DNA of 64,000 nt, taken from positions 4,650,001-4,714,000 of the forward strand of contig NZ_CP061008.1 of assembly GCF_014490035.1 (NCBI RefSeq), written 5' to 3'. How positions within the stretch are numbered: position 1 is the stretch's first letter; each line of letters begins with the position of its first letter. This stretch comes from Achromobacter xylosoxidans (GTDB taxonomy: Bacteria > Pseudomonadota > Gammaproteobacteria > Burkholderiales > Burkholderiaceae_B). Below, in pieces: positions 43,069 to 54,391 of this stretch. Below the pieces are notes generated by a model. It had not been told where the DNA came from, made no database searches, and saw nothing but the letters and a program-made list of their open reading frames with translations. The position numbers were made by a program, and so were the translations under genes.

Positions 43069-44250
43069 ATGACTTCGCCTCTGGCCAATATCTACGCCCG
43101 GCTGCCGGTATCGTTCACGCACGGCCAGGGCGTCTGGCTGTGGGACGCCGAAGGCCGCAAGTACCTGGACGCGCTGGCCGGCATCGGGGTGTCCTGCCTG
43201 GGCCACGCCCATCCGAAACTGGTGGCCGCCATCAGCGAGCAGGCCGCCCGCGTCATCCATACCTCGAACATCTACGAAGTGCCGCAGCAGACCGCGCTGG
43301 CCGCTCGCCTGACGCAGCTGTCCGGCATGCGGGAAGTCGCGTTCAACAACAGCGGCTCCGAGGCCAACGAAGCCGCGATCAAGCTGGCGCGCTACTACGC
43401 CTACCAGCGCGGCAACAAGCACGCCCACATCATCACCATGGATTCGTCCTGGCATGGCCGCACGCTGGCCACGCTGGCGGCCACGGGCAGCGAAAAGGCG
43501 CGCAAGGGCTTCGAGCCCCTGCCCTCGGGCTTCATCCAGGTGCCTTACAACAGCGTGGACGCGGTGCGCGCCGCCGGCGACGCCGAGCCGCGCGTGGCTG
43601 CGGTGCTGCTGGAAGTGCTGCAGGGCGAAGGCGGCATCCGCCCCTCCGACATCGCCTATCTGCAGGAAGTGCGGCGGCTGTGCACCGAGCGCGGCTGGCT
43701 GCTCATGATCGACGAAGTCCAGTCCGGCATCGGCCGCACCGGCAAGTGGTTCGCCCACCAGTGGGCCGACATCGTGCCCGACGTCATGACCCTGGCCAAG
43801 GGCCTGGCGGGCGGCGTGCCCATCGGCGCCATGCTGGCCGCCGGCCCCGCCGCGGGCGTGTTAACCCCCGGCAGCCACGGCACCACGTTCGGCGGCGGCC
43901 CGCTGGTCTGTGCGGCCGGGCTGGCCGTGCTGGATGCGCTGGAATCCGAAAACCTGCTCGCCAACGCCCACGACGTGGGCAATCACCTGAAAACCGCCCT
44001 GGCCGATGCGCTGACCGGCGTCGCGGGCGTCACCGACATCCGCGGCCGCGGCCTGATGCTGGGCATCGAGCTGGCCCGCCCCTGCGGCGTGCTGGCCCTG
44101 CGCGCCATGCAGGCCGGCCTGCTTATCAACGTCACGCGCGACCGCGTGATCCGCATGTTGCCGCCGCTGATCCTCAACCGCGACGAAGCCGACCGCATCG
44201 TCGCCATCCTGGTTCCGCTCATCCAGGAATTCCTGGCCGAAACACCATAA
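43069..44250 (+). CDS. argD: Acetylornithine aminotransferase
   Basis: PLP-dependent transaminase (393 aa) that makes N-acetylornithine from its semialdehyde in arginine synthesis. The PLP Lys is Lys244 in VMTLAKGLAGGVPIG, and the pyridine-contacting Asp is Asp215 in LLMIDEVQSG. NNSGSEANEAAIKLAR near 93-108 is the phosphate-binding part. AGGAGG lies 7-9 bases before the ATG, an excellent ribosome-binding site. argF follows 58 bases later, so the two likely form an operon. Confidence 0.94.
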   Translation: MTSPLANIYARLPVSFTHGQGVWLWDAEGRKYLDALAGIGVSCLGHAHPKLVAAISEQAARVIHTSNIYEVPQQTALAARLTQLSGMREVAFNNSGSEANEAAIKLARYYAYQRGNKHAHIITMDSSWHGRTLATLAATGSEKARKGFEPLPSGFIQVPYNSVDAVRAAGDAEPRVAAVLLEVLQGEGGIRPSDIAYLQEVRRLCTERGWLLMIDEVQSGIGRTGKWFAHQWADIVPDVMTLAKGLAGGVPIGAMLAAGPAAGVLTPGSHGTTFGGGPLVCAAGLAVLDALESENLLANAHDVGNHLKTALADALTGVAGVTDIRGRGLMLGIELARPCGVLALRAMQAGLLINVTRDRVIRMLPPLILNRDEADRIVAILVPLIQEFLAETP

Positions 44251-44308
44251 AATCAACGTCCCGCCCGGGCCATGAGCCTGGCCGGGCCCCATGACCTGCG
44301 ACATCACC

Positions 44309-45250
44309 ATGACACCTCCCACGACTCAAAACGGCCCGCTGCGGCACTTCCTGCAGTTCAAGGACTTCTCGTCCGCCGAGATCGCCTACGTGCTGGACCG
44401 CGCGCGCCTGATCAAGGACAAGTTCAAACGCTACGAACCCCACATGCCGCTGCATGACCGCACGCTGGCGATGGTGTTCGAAAAGGCCAGCACGCGCACC
44501 CGAGTGTCGTTCGAGGCCGGCATGTACCAGATGGGCGGTTCGGTCATCAACCTGACCTCCAACGATTCGCAGCTGGGCCGCTCCGAGCCCATCGAAGACA
44601 CCGCGCGCGTCATCTCGCGCATGGTCGACATCGTCATGATCCGCACGTTCGAGCAGACCCGCATCGAGCGCTTCGCCTCGCACTCGCGCGTGCCGGTGAT
44701 CAACGGCCTGACCAACGAATTCCACCCCTGCCAGATCCTGGCGGACATCTTCACCTACATCGAGCACCGCGGCCCCATCGCCGGCAAGACGGTGGCCTGG
44801 GTGGGCGATGCCAACAACATGGCCTACACCTGGCTGCAAGCCGCGGAAATGCTGGGTTTCACGCTGCACGTGTCGACCCCGGCCGGCTACGAACTCGAAG
44901 CCTCGCGCATCGGCACGCCACCGGCCACGGTGCTGCGCCAATTCAAGGACCCCATGGAAGCCTGCAAGGGCGCGCACCTGGTCACCACCGACGTCTGGAC
45001 CAGCATGGGCTATGAAGCCGAAAACGAAGAGCGCCGCGCCGCTTTCGCCGACTGGTGCGTGGACGCCGAAATGATGGCCGCCGCCGATTCCCAGGCCGTG
45101 TTCATGCACTGCCTGCCCGCCCACCGCGGCGAGGAAGTCACCGGCGAAGTCATCGACGGACCGCAAAGCGTGGTCTGGGACGAAGCCGAAAACCGCCTGC
45201 ACGTGCAGAAGGCGCTGATGGAGTTCCTGCTGCTGGGCCAGATCAAGTAA
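44309..45250 (+). CDS. argF: Ornithine carbamoyltransferase
   Basis: Joins ornithine and carbamoyl phosphate to citrulline. The protein is 313 aa. Carbamoyl-phosphate motif STRTR is at 61-65, and the ornithine-binding loop reads VFMHCLPAHRGEE near the C terminus. An in-frame ATG six codons upstream (44291) is possible, but MTPPTTQNGPLRHFLQFKDF fits the family start better. Followed by a strong terminator. Confidence 0.95.
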   Translation: MTPPTTQNGPLRHFLQFKDFSSAEIAYVLDRARLIKDKFKRYEPHMPLHDRTLAMVFEKASTRTRVSFEAGMYQMGGSVINLTSNDSQLGRSEPIEDTARVISRMVDIVMIRTFEQTRIERFASHSRVPVINGLTNEFHPCQILADIFTYIEHRGPIAGKTVAWVGDANNMAYTWLQAAEMLGFTLHVSTPAGYELEASRIGTPPATVLRQFKDPMEACKGAHLVTTDVWTSMGYEAENEERRAAFADWCVDAEMMAAADSQAVFMHCLPAHRGEEVTGEVIDGPQSVVWDEAENRLHVQKALMEFLLLGQIK

Positions 45251-45266
45251 GACCACCCCCATATGG

Positions 45267-45302
45267 AAAAGCCTGCGCATCTCGCGATGCGCAGGCTTTT
45301 TT
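45267..45302 (+). terminator. Intrinsic terminator after argF
   Basis: AGCCTGCGCATC (45270-45281) and GATGCGCAGGCT (45286-45297) form a perfect 12-bp stem with a TCGC loop, followed by T6. AAAA precedes it, so it may also end the convergent gene. Confidence 0.92.
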
Positions 45303-45353
45303 CATGGGCACGACACACCCGAATTCAAATCCGATGCGGCGGACGCCGCGCAA

Positions 45354-45932
45354 TTACAGAATCCGTTTGAACATGGTCCGGCGCGTATTGCGGAAGGATG
45401 GCCGCACGCGGCTGCTCCAGTCGCTGGCGCGCACGGCCAGCCAGGGCGGGCTGCCGAAGGTTTCGCGCGTGTGCAGGTCATAGCAGGCCAGATAGCGCGG
45501 CGACTCGTCGCGGCATTCATAGCGCATGGCGCGCACCGTGCCAGGCACCGAGGCCAGGCCCGGCAGATGCTCCTGGTCGTACCAGGCGTTCAGGTCGGCT
45601 TCCGCCTCGGGCAACACGTCGGTCTCGACGATGTAATGCCACGGCGCGTCCTGCCCCGCCGAGGCGCCCGCCAGGTCCAGCGTCTGATGCAGCACGCGGC
45701 TGCGCGCGCCCGGGAAGCTCTCGGCCAGGCGGGCCTGCGCTTCCGGCAAGACCGCCGCCGATCCGCGCAGATAGACGTAGGTTTCGTCCTCTTCCAGGGC
45801 GGCATAAGCGGCGGCGCGCAAGCCTGCCAATCCTTGGGTCAGGGTCTGTTCAAGTTCACGTGCGCGCGGCGTGTCGAAGCGCTCGCCCAGCGATACCAGC
45901 AATACGGTTTCCTGCACTCCAGTCTCCTTCAA
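45354..45932 (-). CDS. Uncharacterised dimeric alpha-beta barrel protein
   Basis: A 192-aa protein I cannot name. The second half (WHYIVETDVLPEAEADLNAW followed by YDQEHLPGLASVPGTVRAMR) looks like a dimeric alpha-beta barrel of the EthD/DUF4286 kind, where a YDxEHLP motif is common. The first half could be a second, diverged copy. It ends the operon that begins with the amidohydrolase at 48352 and overlaps the preceding gene by 4 bases, so a role in that catabolic path is likely. Confidence 0.65.
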   Translation of the reverse strand: MKETGVQETVLLVSLGERFDTPRARELEQTLTQGLAGLRAAAYAALEEDETYVYLRGSAAVLPEAQARLAESFPGARSRVLHQTLDLAGASAGQDAPWHYIVETDVLPEAEADLNAWYDQEHLPGLASVPGTVRAMRYECRDESPRYLACYDLHTRETFGSPPWLAVRASDWSSRVRPSFRNTRRTMFKRIL

Positions 45933-46459
45933 TGTCCGACGCGCAAGGCCACCAGGAAGCGCGACACCATGTTGTACGCGCCCACGGTCGCCGCCAGTTC
46001 CACCAGCCGCGTGTCATCGTAGCGCGCGCGCAGCGGCGCGAACACGGCGTCCGGCACCTCGATGTCGCGCGTCATCGCGTCCGTCAGCGCCAGCACTTCG
46101 GCCTCGCCGGCTTCCAGGCCCTGCAGCGCCGACGGCGCCGGACCGCCGCGCAATGCGTCCACCAGCGCCTGCGGCATGCCAGCGGCCAGCGCGTGCGGCA
46201 CATGCGCCTCGAACTCGTACGGCGCATTGTTCAAGGTCGCCACGCGCAGGATGATCAGTTCGCGCAGGCGCGGCGGCACCGCCGTGTTCAGGCGGATCGC
46301 GGTCAGCATGGCCTCCCAGCCCTGGACCACGGCCGGGCTGTTCAGCAACACCTGGTACAGCGGCGAGATGCGCCCCCGCGCAGCCGATATCCGCGCCTCG
46401 ATCGCGGCCAGTTCCGGGCGGCTGCCCGGCGTCACCAGCCCTACTCTGCATGCGTTCAT
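45929..46459 (-). CDS. Carboxymuconolactone decarboxylase family protein (AhpD-like)
   Basis: A 176-aa helical protein of the CMD/AhpD family. The segment LRELIILRVATLNNAPYEFE with HVPHALAAGM follows the family pattern, but the usual CxxC before the His is missing (NNAPYEFEAH), so a peroxidase role is unlikely and a decarboxylase or structural role more so. It follows the Bug gene by 2 bases and overlaps the next gene by 4. Confidence 0.85.
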   Translation of the reverse strand: MNACRVGLVTPGSRPELAAIEARISAARGRISPLYQVLLNSPAVVQGWEAMLTAIRLNTAVPPRLRELIILRVATLNNAPYEFEAHVPHALAAGMPQALVDALRGGPAPSALQGLEAGEAEVLALTDAMTRDIEVPDAVFAPLRARYDDTRLVELAATVGAYNMVSRFLVALRVGH

Positions 46460-46461
46460 CT

Positions 46462-47415
46462 TCACTCCGGACGGATGTTCTTGCGCTGGATCAGCGAGGT
46501 CCACTTCTCGCGGTCGGATGCGATCAGGGCAGCCAGTTCCTGCGGGCTGCCGGGCGCGGCCTGCGCCCCGAACTTCTCCAGCCGGGCGCGCACGCTCTCC
46601 GTGTTCAGCGCGGCGCGCACGGCCTGGTTGAGCTTGTCGATCGTGGCAGGCGGCGTGGCGGCCGGCGCAACGATGCCGTACCAGTTGTTGGACTCCACGC
46701 CGGCGATGCCCTGCTCGGCCAGGGTCTTGACCTCGGGCAGCAGCGGATGGCGGGTAGGCGCGGCGATGCCCAGGGGCTTCAGCTTGCCGCCCTGGATATG
46801 GCCGATCAGGCCCGGCACGTCGCCGAAGAAGCCCGACACCTGGTTGCCCATCACGTCATTGATGACCGGCGCCGCGCCTTTGTAGGGCACGTGCATCACG
46901 TTCGCCTTGCTGGAATCGGCGAACATTTCCAGAGTCAGGTGGGGAATGCTGCCGATGCCCGACGAGCCGATCGCCACCGACTGCGAGGCAGCCTGGGACT
47001 TCTTGACGAAGTCAGCCGCGTCGGCCGCCGGATTGGACGGATTGACCACGAACACCGTGGCGTTGTTGACCACCTTGGACACCGGCGCGAAATCGCGCAC
47101 GGGGTCATACGGCAAGTCCTTGTACAGCGCCGGGCTGATCGCGACCGCGCCCACGCTGGTCAGGAACAGCACCGAGCCGTCAGCGGGCGCCTTGGCAACG
47201 TAGGCTGCGGCGATGTTGCCGTTGGCGCCGGCCTTGTTCTCCACGATGACCTGCTGCTTGAGCTCCTTGCCCAATTGCTCGGCCAAGACCCGGCCGACCA
47301 GATCCACCGGCCCGCCAGGCGGGAAGGCGATGATGAGGCGCACCGGCCCATCGGCATGGGCGGATCCCAGGGCGGCCAGGCTCAGCAGGCCGGCGGACAG
47401 TATTTTCTTGAACAT
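46462..47415 (-). CDS. Tripartite tricarboxylate transporter substrate-binding protein (Bug family)
   Basis: Periplasmic binding protein, 317 aa, with signal peptide ending near GSAHA (17-21). The loop IIAFPPGGPVDLVGRVLAEQ is the Bug-family ligand loop, and VIVENKAGANGNIAAAYVAK is diagnostic. tctA/tctB are not adjacent, as is common in Bordetella-like genomes that hold dozens of orphan Bug genes. Expected ligand is a carboxylate linked to the neighbouring hydrolase. Confidence 0.93.
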   Translation of the reverse strand: MFKKILSAGLLSLAALGSAHADGPVRLIIAFPPGGPVDLVGRVLAEQLGKELKQQVIVENKAGANGNIAAAYVAKAPADGSVLFLTSVGAVAISPALYKDLPYDPVRDFAPVSKVVNNATVFVVNPSNPAADAADFVKKSQAASQSVAIGSSGIGSIPHLTLEMFADSSKANVMHVPYKGAAPVINDVMGNQVSGFFGDVPGLIGHIQGGKLKPLGIAAPTRHPLLPEVKTLAEQGIAGVESNNWYGIVAPAATPPATIDKLNQAVRAALNTESVRARLEKFGAQAAPGSPQELAALIASDREKWTSLIQRKNIRPE

Positions 47416-47485
47416 GGTGTCTCCTGATTGAATGGAATTTTCTTGTCGTTCGCACGCCGCCAGATGGCGGCGGCGTTTGCCGCGC

Positions 47486-48352
47486 CTACTCGAATCCGTA
47501 CAGCCGCGCCGGGTTGTCCACCAGGATGCGCTGGCGCAGGGCCGCATCGGGGCAAGCTTCGAAAAACAGGTCGACCAGCTCGCCGTCATCCGGCATGTCG
47601 CCCGCCACGTTCGGATGCGGCCAGTCCGTGCCCCACAGGCAGCGTTCGGGCAAGGTCTCGGCCAGCGCGCGCACGAAGGGCAGACCTTCGGCGTACGGAC
47701 GCTTGCCCGACGCGATGCGGTCGATGCCCGACACCTTGACCCAGGCCTGCGGCACCTGCGCCAGGCCCAGCAGCGCCCGCATCGCCGGCGACGCCAAGCC
47801 ATCGCCCGCCTTCAGCCGTCCCATGTGGTCGACCACGAAGGGCAGCGGCAGCGCGGCCAGGCGCGGCAGCAGCTCCGGCAGCATCGCGCCGTCCAGGTGC
47901 AGGCACAGATGCCAGCCCAGCGGCGCGATCAGCGCCACGACGCGGCCAAAGACCGCCGGATCGGGTGCGCCGCCCAGATGCGGCACGAAGTTGAAACGGG
48001 CGGCGCGCACGCCGCCCTCATGCAGTTGCTTGACGCCGGCCTCGGTCGCGTCCGCTCCCAGCAGAGCGACGCCGCGATAGCGGCCGCCGCTTTGGGCCAG
48101 CGCATCCAGCAGGGCGCGATGATCCGAGCCATGGCAATTGGCCTGCACCACCACCGCGCGCTCCACGCCCAGGCGGTTGTGCAGCGCCGCCATGGCCTGG
48201 TAAGGCGCATCCGGCGGCGTGTACGAGCGGCCCTCGGCGTACGGAAACACGTCGGCCGGCCCGAACACGTGGCAATGCGCATCGCAGGCGCCCGGCGGCA
48301 AGGCATGGCGGGGACGGGACGGCGCGGCTAGTGGAGGACGGCAATCGGGCAC
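47486..48352 (-). CDS. Amidohydrolase_2 family hydrolase (2-pyrone-4,6-dicarboxylate lactonase-like)
   Basis: A 288-aa TIM-barrel metallohydrolase. The first strand has CDAHCHVFGP (His26, His28), later strands FVVDHMGRLK and LWGTDWPHPN supply His and Asp. This pattern resembles LigI-type lactonases of aromatic catabolism. First gene of a four-gene unit (hydrolase, Bug, CMD, barrel protein) divergent from a LysR regulator. Confidence 0.85.
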   Translation of the reverse strand: MPDCRPPLAAPSRPRHALPPGACDAHCHVFGPADVFPYAEGRSYTPPDAPYQAMAALHNRLGVERAVVVQANCHGSDHRALLDALAQSGGRYRGVALLGADATEAGVKQLHEGGVRAARFNFVPHLGGAPDPAVFGRVVALIAPLGWHLCLHLDGAMLPELLPRLAALPLPFVVDHMGRLKAGDGLASPAMRALLGLAQVPQAWVKVSGIDRIASGKRPYAEGLPFVRALAETLPERCLWGTDWPHPNVAGDMPDDGELVDLFFEACPDAALRQRILVDNPARLYGFE

Positions 48353-48409
48353 GGGCGGGTTCCTGCGTTGAAAACGCCATGGTCCCGGATTGCCCGCCGC
48401 CCAACAATG

Positions 48410-48433
48410 CTATATCTTTGATTTCAGATATAG
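48410..48433. promoter_or_regulatory. Candidate LysR operator
   Basis: An inverted repeat CTATATCT-N8-AGATATAG (48410-48417 and 48426-48433) lies in the divergent gap, 17 bases before the LysR start. It contains the T-N11-A pattern expected for LysR-type regulators (ATATC-N..-GATAT) and suits autoregulation. Confidence 0.7.
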
Positions 48434-48449
48434 ATTTTTCGAATATCCG

Positions 48450-50799
<2,350 letters not shown>

Positions 50800-50818
50800 T
50801 TCTTCAAAGCCAAAAACC

Positions 50819-50852
50819 AAAAAGCCCTTCGGCATGCCGAAGGGCTTTTTGT
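50819..50852. terminator. Intrinsic terminator after argG
   Basis: AAAGCCCTTCGGCA (50821-50834) and TGCCGAAGGGCTTT (50835-50848) form a perfect palindrome, with A-rich left and T5 right flanks. Confidence 0.92.
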
Positions 50853-50953
50853 TTGGAGCGCAGCAATCGGACGCCAACCTCGACGAGAGCGTGTCCGCTA
50901 AAGACAGTCACGACCAGCGCGCAGCGTCATCACCTGCCGCAAGACACCGCGTA

Positions 50954-50990
50954 CGCCCCCAAAGGCCGCCCGCGCGGCCGGCCGGGGGCG
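50954..50990 (-). repeat. Structured repeat element, copy B (domain 2 hairpin)
   Basis: Outer arms CGCCCCC (50954-50960) and GGGGGCG (50984-50990) enclose an inner hairpin GGCCG/CGGCC. The 16-base core 50964-50979 (GGCCGCCCGCGCGGCC) is the exact reverse complement of the core of the copy A hairpin at 25403-25418. Flanking words TACG and CTTGCG are also shared in the same relative places. Confidence 0.7.
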
Positions 50991-51082
50991 AACCCCGCAA
51001 GATCCATCGCCATACCCCCACCCTAGGCGAGAACGCCAAGCACACCGCCCTCCCCAGCGACCGGACAAATTCAGCTGACGCA

Positions 51083-51244
51083 GCCTGTGGCGAGGGGGCC
51101 TGGGACGCGCGGGGCGTCGATAAGCCCGAGGGAATCGGTAGGAGTCGCCGAAGGCGAGGACGACGATGACGACGGGGAAGCCCGGAGCGAAGGCTCCGGG
51201 CCGCAATCGTTGCCCCGCGCGTCCCAGGCCCCCTCGCCACAGGC
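51083..51244 (-). repeat. Structured repeat element, copy B (domain 1)
   Basis: A 162-bp element in the gap between argG and kup, 40 bases past the kup stop. Its ends 51083-51115 and 51212-51244 are a perfect 33-bp inverted repeat. The interior, read on the minus strand, matches copy A (25168-25331) over about 95 bases without gaps, including the CCCGGAGC/GCTCCGGG hairpin (copy A has TCCGGAGC/GCTCCGGA, a paired change). The terminal arms share no obvious sequence with those of copy A. The rest of the 485-base argG-kup gap holds no gene. Confidence 0.8.
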
Positions 51245-51284
51245 GTCATAAGAACTCATCACCCCGGCGCAAGAACCCCAGAGC

Positions 51285-53213
51285 CTAAAGCTCCACCTGC
51301 ATCCCCATCTCCACCACCCGATTAGCCGGAATCTTGAAGAACTTCGTACTCCGCGTAGAGTTCCGCGCCATGAACGAAAACACCGCCCGCCGCCAGCGCC
51401 ACAACGCCGGCTTCTTCGCCGCCACCACGGTCTGCCGCGACAGGAAGTAGGAAGTCCGCATCGGTTCCAGATCGATCTCCGGATACGCCTCCGCCACCAA
51501 CCGCAGCGCCTCCGGCACGTCCGGATCTTCCTTGAAGCCGTAATTGATCGTCGCCTGCCAGCTCGACGCCGACAGCTTGGTCACGGAGAAGCGCTCCTCG
51601 GGCGAGACATAGGGCACGTCCGCCACCAGAATCGTCAGGAACAGCACATGGTCGTGCAGCACCTTGTTGTGCTTCAGGTTATGCAGCAATGCCGGCGGCA
51701 CATTGCCCGAGTTCATCGTCATGAAGATGGCCGTGCCCGGCACCCGCGACGGCGGATACTCTTCGAGCTGCGCCATGAATTCCTTGAGCGGCTGGCGGTC
51801 CCGCTGCTGCATCTCCGACAGCAGCCGGCGGCCGCGACGCCACGTCATCATCAGCGTGAACACCACGATCGCCACCAGCAGCGGCAACCAGCCGCCCTCG
51901 TGGATCTTGAACACGTTGGCCGAGAACAGCAGCACATCGAACAGCAGCAACAGGCCCAGCGCCACCAGCCACAGCACGCGCTTGATGCCGGTCGAACCGC
52001 GCGGCAGCACCGCGAACGCCAGCACCGACGTCGTCAACATCGTTCCCGTGACCGCGAACCCGTAAGCGGCAGCCAGGTTGTCCGAATTGCGGAACAGCAG
52101 CACCAGGACCAGCACCGCGCACAGCAGCAGCGCATTGACCTGCGGCAGATAGATCTGGCCCTTCTCGATGGCCGAGGTGTGCAGGATCTGCATGCGCGGC
52201 CAGAAACCCAGCTGCACCGCCTGGCGCGTGACCGAGTAGGCGCCGGAAATCACCGCCTGCGACGCCACGATGGTCGCAATGGTGGCCAGCGCCACCAGCG
52301 GGGCCAGCCCCCATTCCGGCGCCATCATGAAGAACGGATTACGGATCGCGGTCGGATCGCGCAACAGCAGCGCGCCCTGGCCGAAATAGCACAGCGTCAG
52401 GGCCGGCAGCACCATGCTGAACCAGGCGCGGCGGATCGCCGGACGGCCGAAGTGGCCCATGTCGGCATACAACGCTTCGGCGCCAGTCAGGGCCAGCACC
52501 ACCGCCCCCAGCAGCACGAAACTGATCCACGGAAACTCGACGATGAAACGCAGGCCCCACATCGGATTCAAGGCCCGCAGCACTTCCGGCGTCTGCCAGA
52601 TCTGCCAGCCGCCCAGCGCGGCCAGCGTGCCGAACCACAACAGCATCACCGGACCGAACAGCTTGCCCATGGCCCCCGTGCCGTGCGACTGGATCGCAAA
52701 CAGCGCGATCAGCACCACCAGCGACAGCGGCACGACCCAGGCGTCCAGCTGATGCGACACGATGCCTATCCCCTCCAGCGCCGACAGCACTGAAATGGCC
52801 GGCGTGATCATGCTATCGCCATAGAACAGCGCCGCGCCGAAAATGCCCAGCACGATCAGCACCCAGCGCAGCTTGCCTTCCCGCCCGCGCACCGCCAGCT
52901 CCAGCAAGGCCAGCGTGCCGCCCTCGCCACGGTTGTCGGCGCGCAGCACCAGCGTCACATACTTGAACGACACCACCACCATCAGCATCCAGAACAGGAT
53001 GGACAGCACGCCCAGCAGGTGGGCAGGCTCCAAGTCGGTGTGCACGCTCAGGCCCGTCAGACAGGCGCGCAGGGTATACAGGGGGCTGGTGCCGATGTCG
53101 CCGTACACCACGCCCAGCGCCCCCATGATGAGGGCGGCCCGCGACGATGGCGCGTGCCCGCCGAGTGCCTGCCCGTTGGACGATGAAGGAACGCTGACCG
53201 AACCTTGGCTCAT
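51285..53213 (-). CDS. kup: Low-affinity potassium uptake transporter Kup
   Basis: K+/H+ symporter of the KUP family, 642 aa with 12 predicted helices in the first ~450 residues and a soluble C-terminal domain. GVVYGDIGTSPLYTLR and YGDSMITPAISVLSALEG are the diagnostic blocks. The ATG overlaps the stop of the sensor-kinase gene (ATGA), an arrangement which couples K+ uptake to that two-component system. The in-frame ATG 34 codons upstream was rejected as it lies inside the kinase gene. Confidence 0.95.
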   Translation of the reverse strand: MSQGSVSVPSSSNGQALGGHAPSSRAALIMGALGVVYGDIGTSPLYTLRACLTGLSVHTDLEPAHLLGVLSILFWMLMVVVSFKYVTLVLRADNRGEGGTLALLELAVRGREGKLRWVLIVLGIFGAALFYGDSMITPAISVLSALEGIGIVSHQLDAWVVPLSLVVLIALFAIQSHGTGAMGKLFGPVMLLWFGTLAALGGWQIWQTPEVLRALNPMWGLRFIVEFPWISFVLLGAVVLALTGAEALYADMGHFGRPAIRRAWFSMVLPALTLCYFGQGALLLRDPTAIRNPFFMMAPEWGLAPLVALATIATIVASQAVISGAYSVTRQAVQLGFWPRMQILHTSAIEKGQIYLPQVNALLLCAVLVLVLLFRNSDNLAAAYGFAVTGTMLTTSVLAFAVLPRGSTGIKRVLWLVALGLLLLFDVLLFSANVFKIHEGGWLPLLVAIVVFTLMMTWRRGRRLLSEMQQRDRQPLKEFMAQLEEYPPSRVPGTAIFMTMNSGNVPPALLHNLKHNKVLHDHVLFLTILVADVPYVSPEERFSVTKLSASSWQATINYGFKEDPDVPEALRLVAEAYPEIDLEPMRTSYFLSRQTVVAAKKPALWRWRRAVFSFMARNSTRSTKFFKIPANRVVEMGMQVEL

Positions 53214-54325
53214 GATGTAGGTTCTTGACGAGTAAGTTGGGCCCCCTTGCGAGGGCCGGGAAACACGACGGACAGCCGTGTTCCTGAAAAGTCCGGACGG
53301 CTGGTGAGCTTCCACCAGGCGCCGTGCGCGTGCGCGATTTCACGCACGATGGCCAGCCCCAGGCCCGACCCGCCCGCGGTCGCGGTGGGAGAACGGTAGA
53401 AGGCCTCGAACACGCGTTCGCGCTCATCGGGGGAAATCCCCGGCCCATCGTCCTCCACGGTCAGCGAAGGCGGATTGGCGCCGACGATCAGCGTGATGCG
53501 GCCGGTCTTGTTGCCGTAGCGCAGCGCGTTGTCGATGAGGTTGCCCAGCAGTTCGGCCAGCAGCAAGGGGTCGGCGTCGATCCAGATGGGCGCGTCCGGC
53601 GCCACCAGATCCAGCTCGTAGTGCGCCTCGCGCACCCGCGGAAACCATTCGGCGCCGTTCGCCCGCACCCATTCGCAGAGGTCGATGCGCACGAAGCTGT
53701 CCTGCGGCCGGGCGTTGGGATCGGCCCGCGCCAGGACCAGCAGCTGCTGCCCCAGACGGATCATGCGGTCGCTCACCGCCTTGATGCGCTCGGCCCGCGC
53801 GCGCACGTCGTCGGGCAAGGGGCGCGCCAGCATCAGCTCCGACTCCAGGCGCAGGCCCGACAAGGGCGTGCGCAGCTGGTGCGCGGCATGGCCGATAAAG
53901 CGGCGCTGCGCCGCCAGCGAGGCATCCAGGCGCAGCAGCAAATCATTGGTGTGCGTGACCAAGGGCTCGATCTCGACCGGCACGCCTGCCACTTCCAGCG
54001 GCTGCATGTCGTCGATGGAGCGTTGCCGGATCTCTTCGGACAGATGATTGACCGAGCGCAGCCCCGAACGCACGCCCTGCACCACCACCCACGTGAACAG
54101 CGCGATCAGCGCGACCTGCCCCACCACCATCAGCCAGAAGAAATCTTCCAGCATCCAGAGCGACATGTCGATCTTGTGCGTGATGACCCAGGTGGCCGCC
54201 AAGTCCAAGAGGACCAGCAGCAGGATCGGCGGCATCAGGCGAATGACCAGATGCCGCGCCAGCGAACGGGAGGGAAGCAAGGGACGGGAAACCGGAGTAG
54301 CGGTAGGAGTGCGTTCCTGCATCAT
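53210..54325 (-). CDS. Sensor histidine kinase (TctE/QseC-like)
   Basis: Inner-membrane sensor, 371 aa, with helices at ~25-49 and 62-84 and only a very short periplasmic loop between them, so it probably senses membrane or cytoplasmic cues. HAMP-like linker, then the phospho-acceptor His149 in GHAAHQLRTPLSGL, N box LLGNLIDNALRYG and G boxes EDDGPGISPDE and GGSGLGLAIV. Follows the response-regulator gene by 66 bases and overlaps kup. Confidence 0.92.
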   Translation of the reverse strand: MMQERTPTATPVSRPLLPSRSLARHLVIRLMPPILLLVLLDLAATWVITHKIDMSLWMLEDFFWLMVVGQVALIALFTWVVVQGVRSGLRSVNHLSEEIRQRSIDDMQPLEVAGVPVEIEPLVTHTNDLLLRLDASLAAQRRFIGHAAHQLRTPLSGLRLESELMLARPLPDDVRARAERIKAVSDRMIRLGQQLLVLARADPNARPQDSFVRIDLCEWVRANGAEWFPRVREAHYELDLVAPDAPIWIDADPLLLAELLGNLIDNALRYGNKTGRITLIVGANPPSLTVEDDGPGISPDERERVFEAFYRSPTATAGGSGLGLAIVREIAHAHGAWWKLTSRPDFSGTRLSVVFPGPRKGAQLTRQEPTS

Positions 54326-54391
54326 GACGCAATGCCCTCGCCTAGGCGTATGGATGCGCGCGGCCGGCGCGACGCGGCCGCAGCCGGCCCG

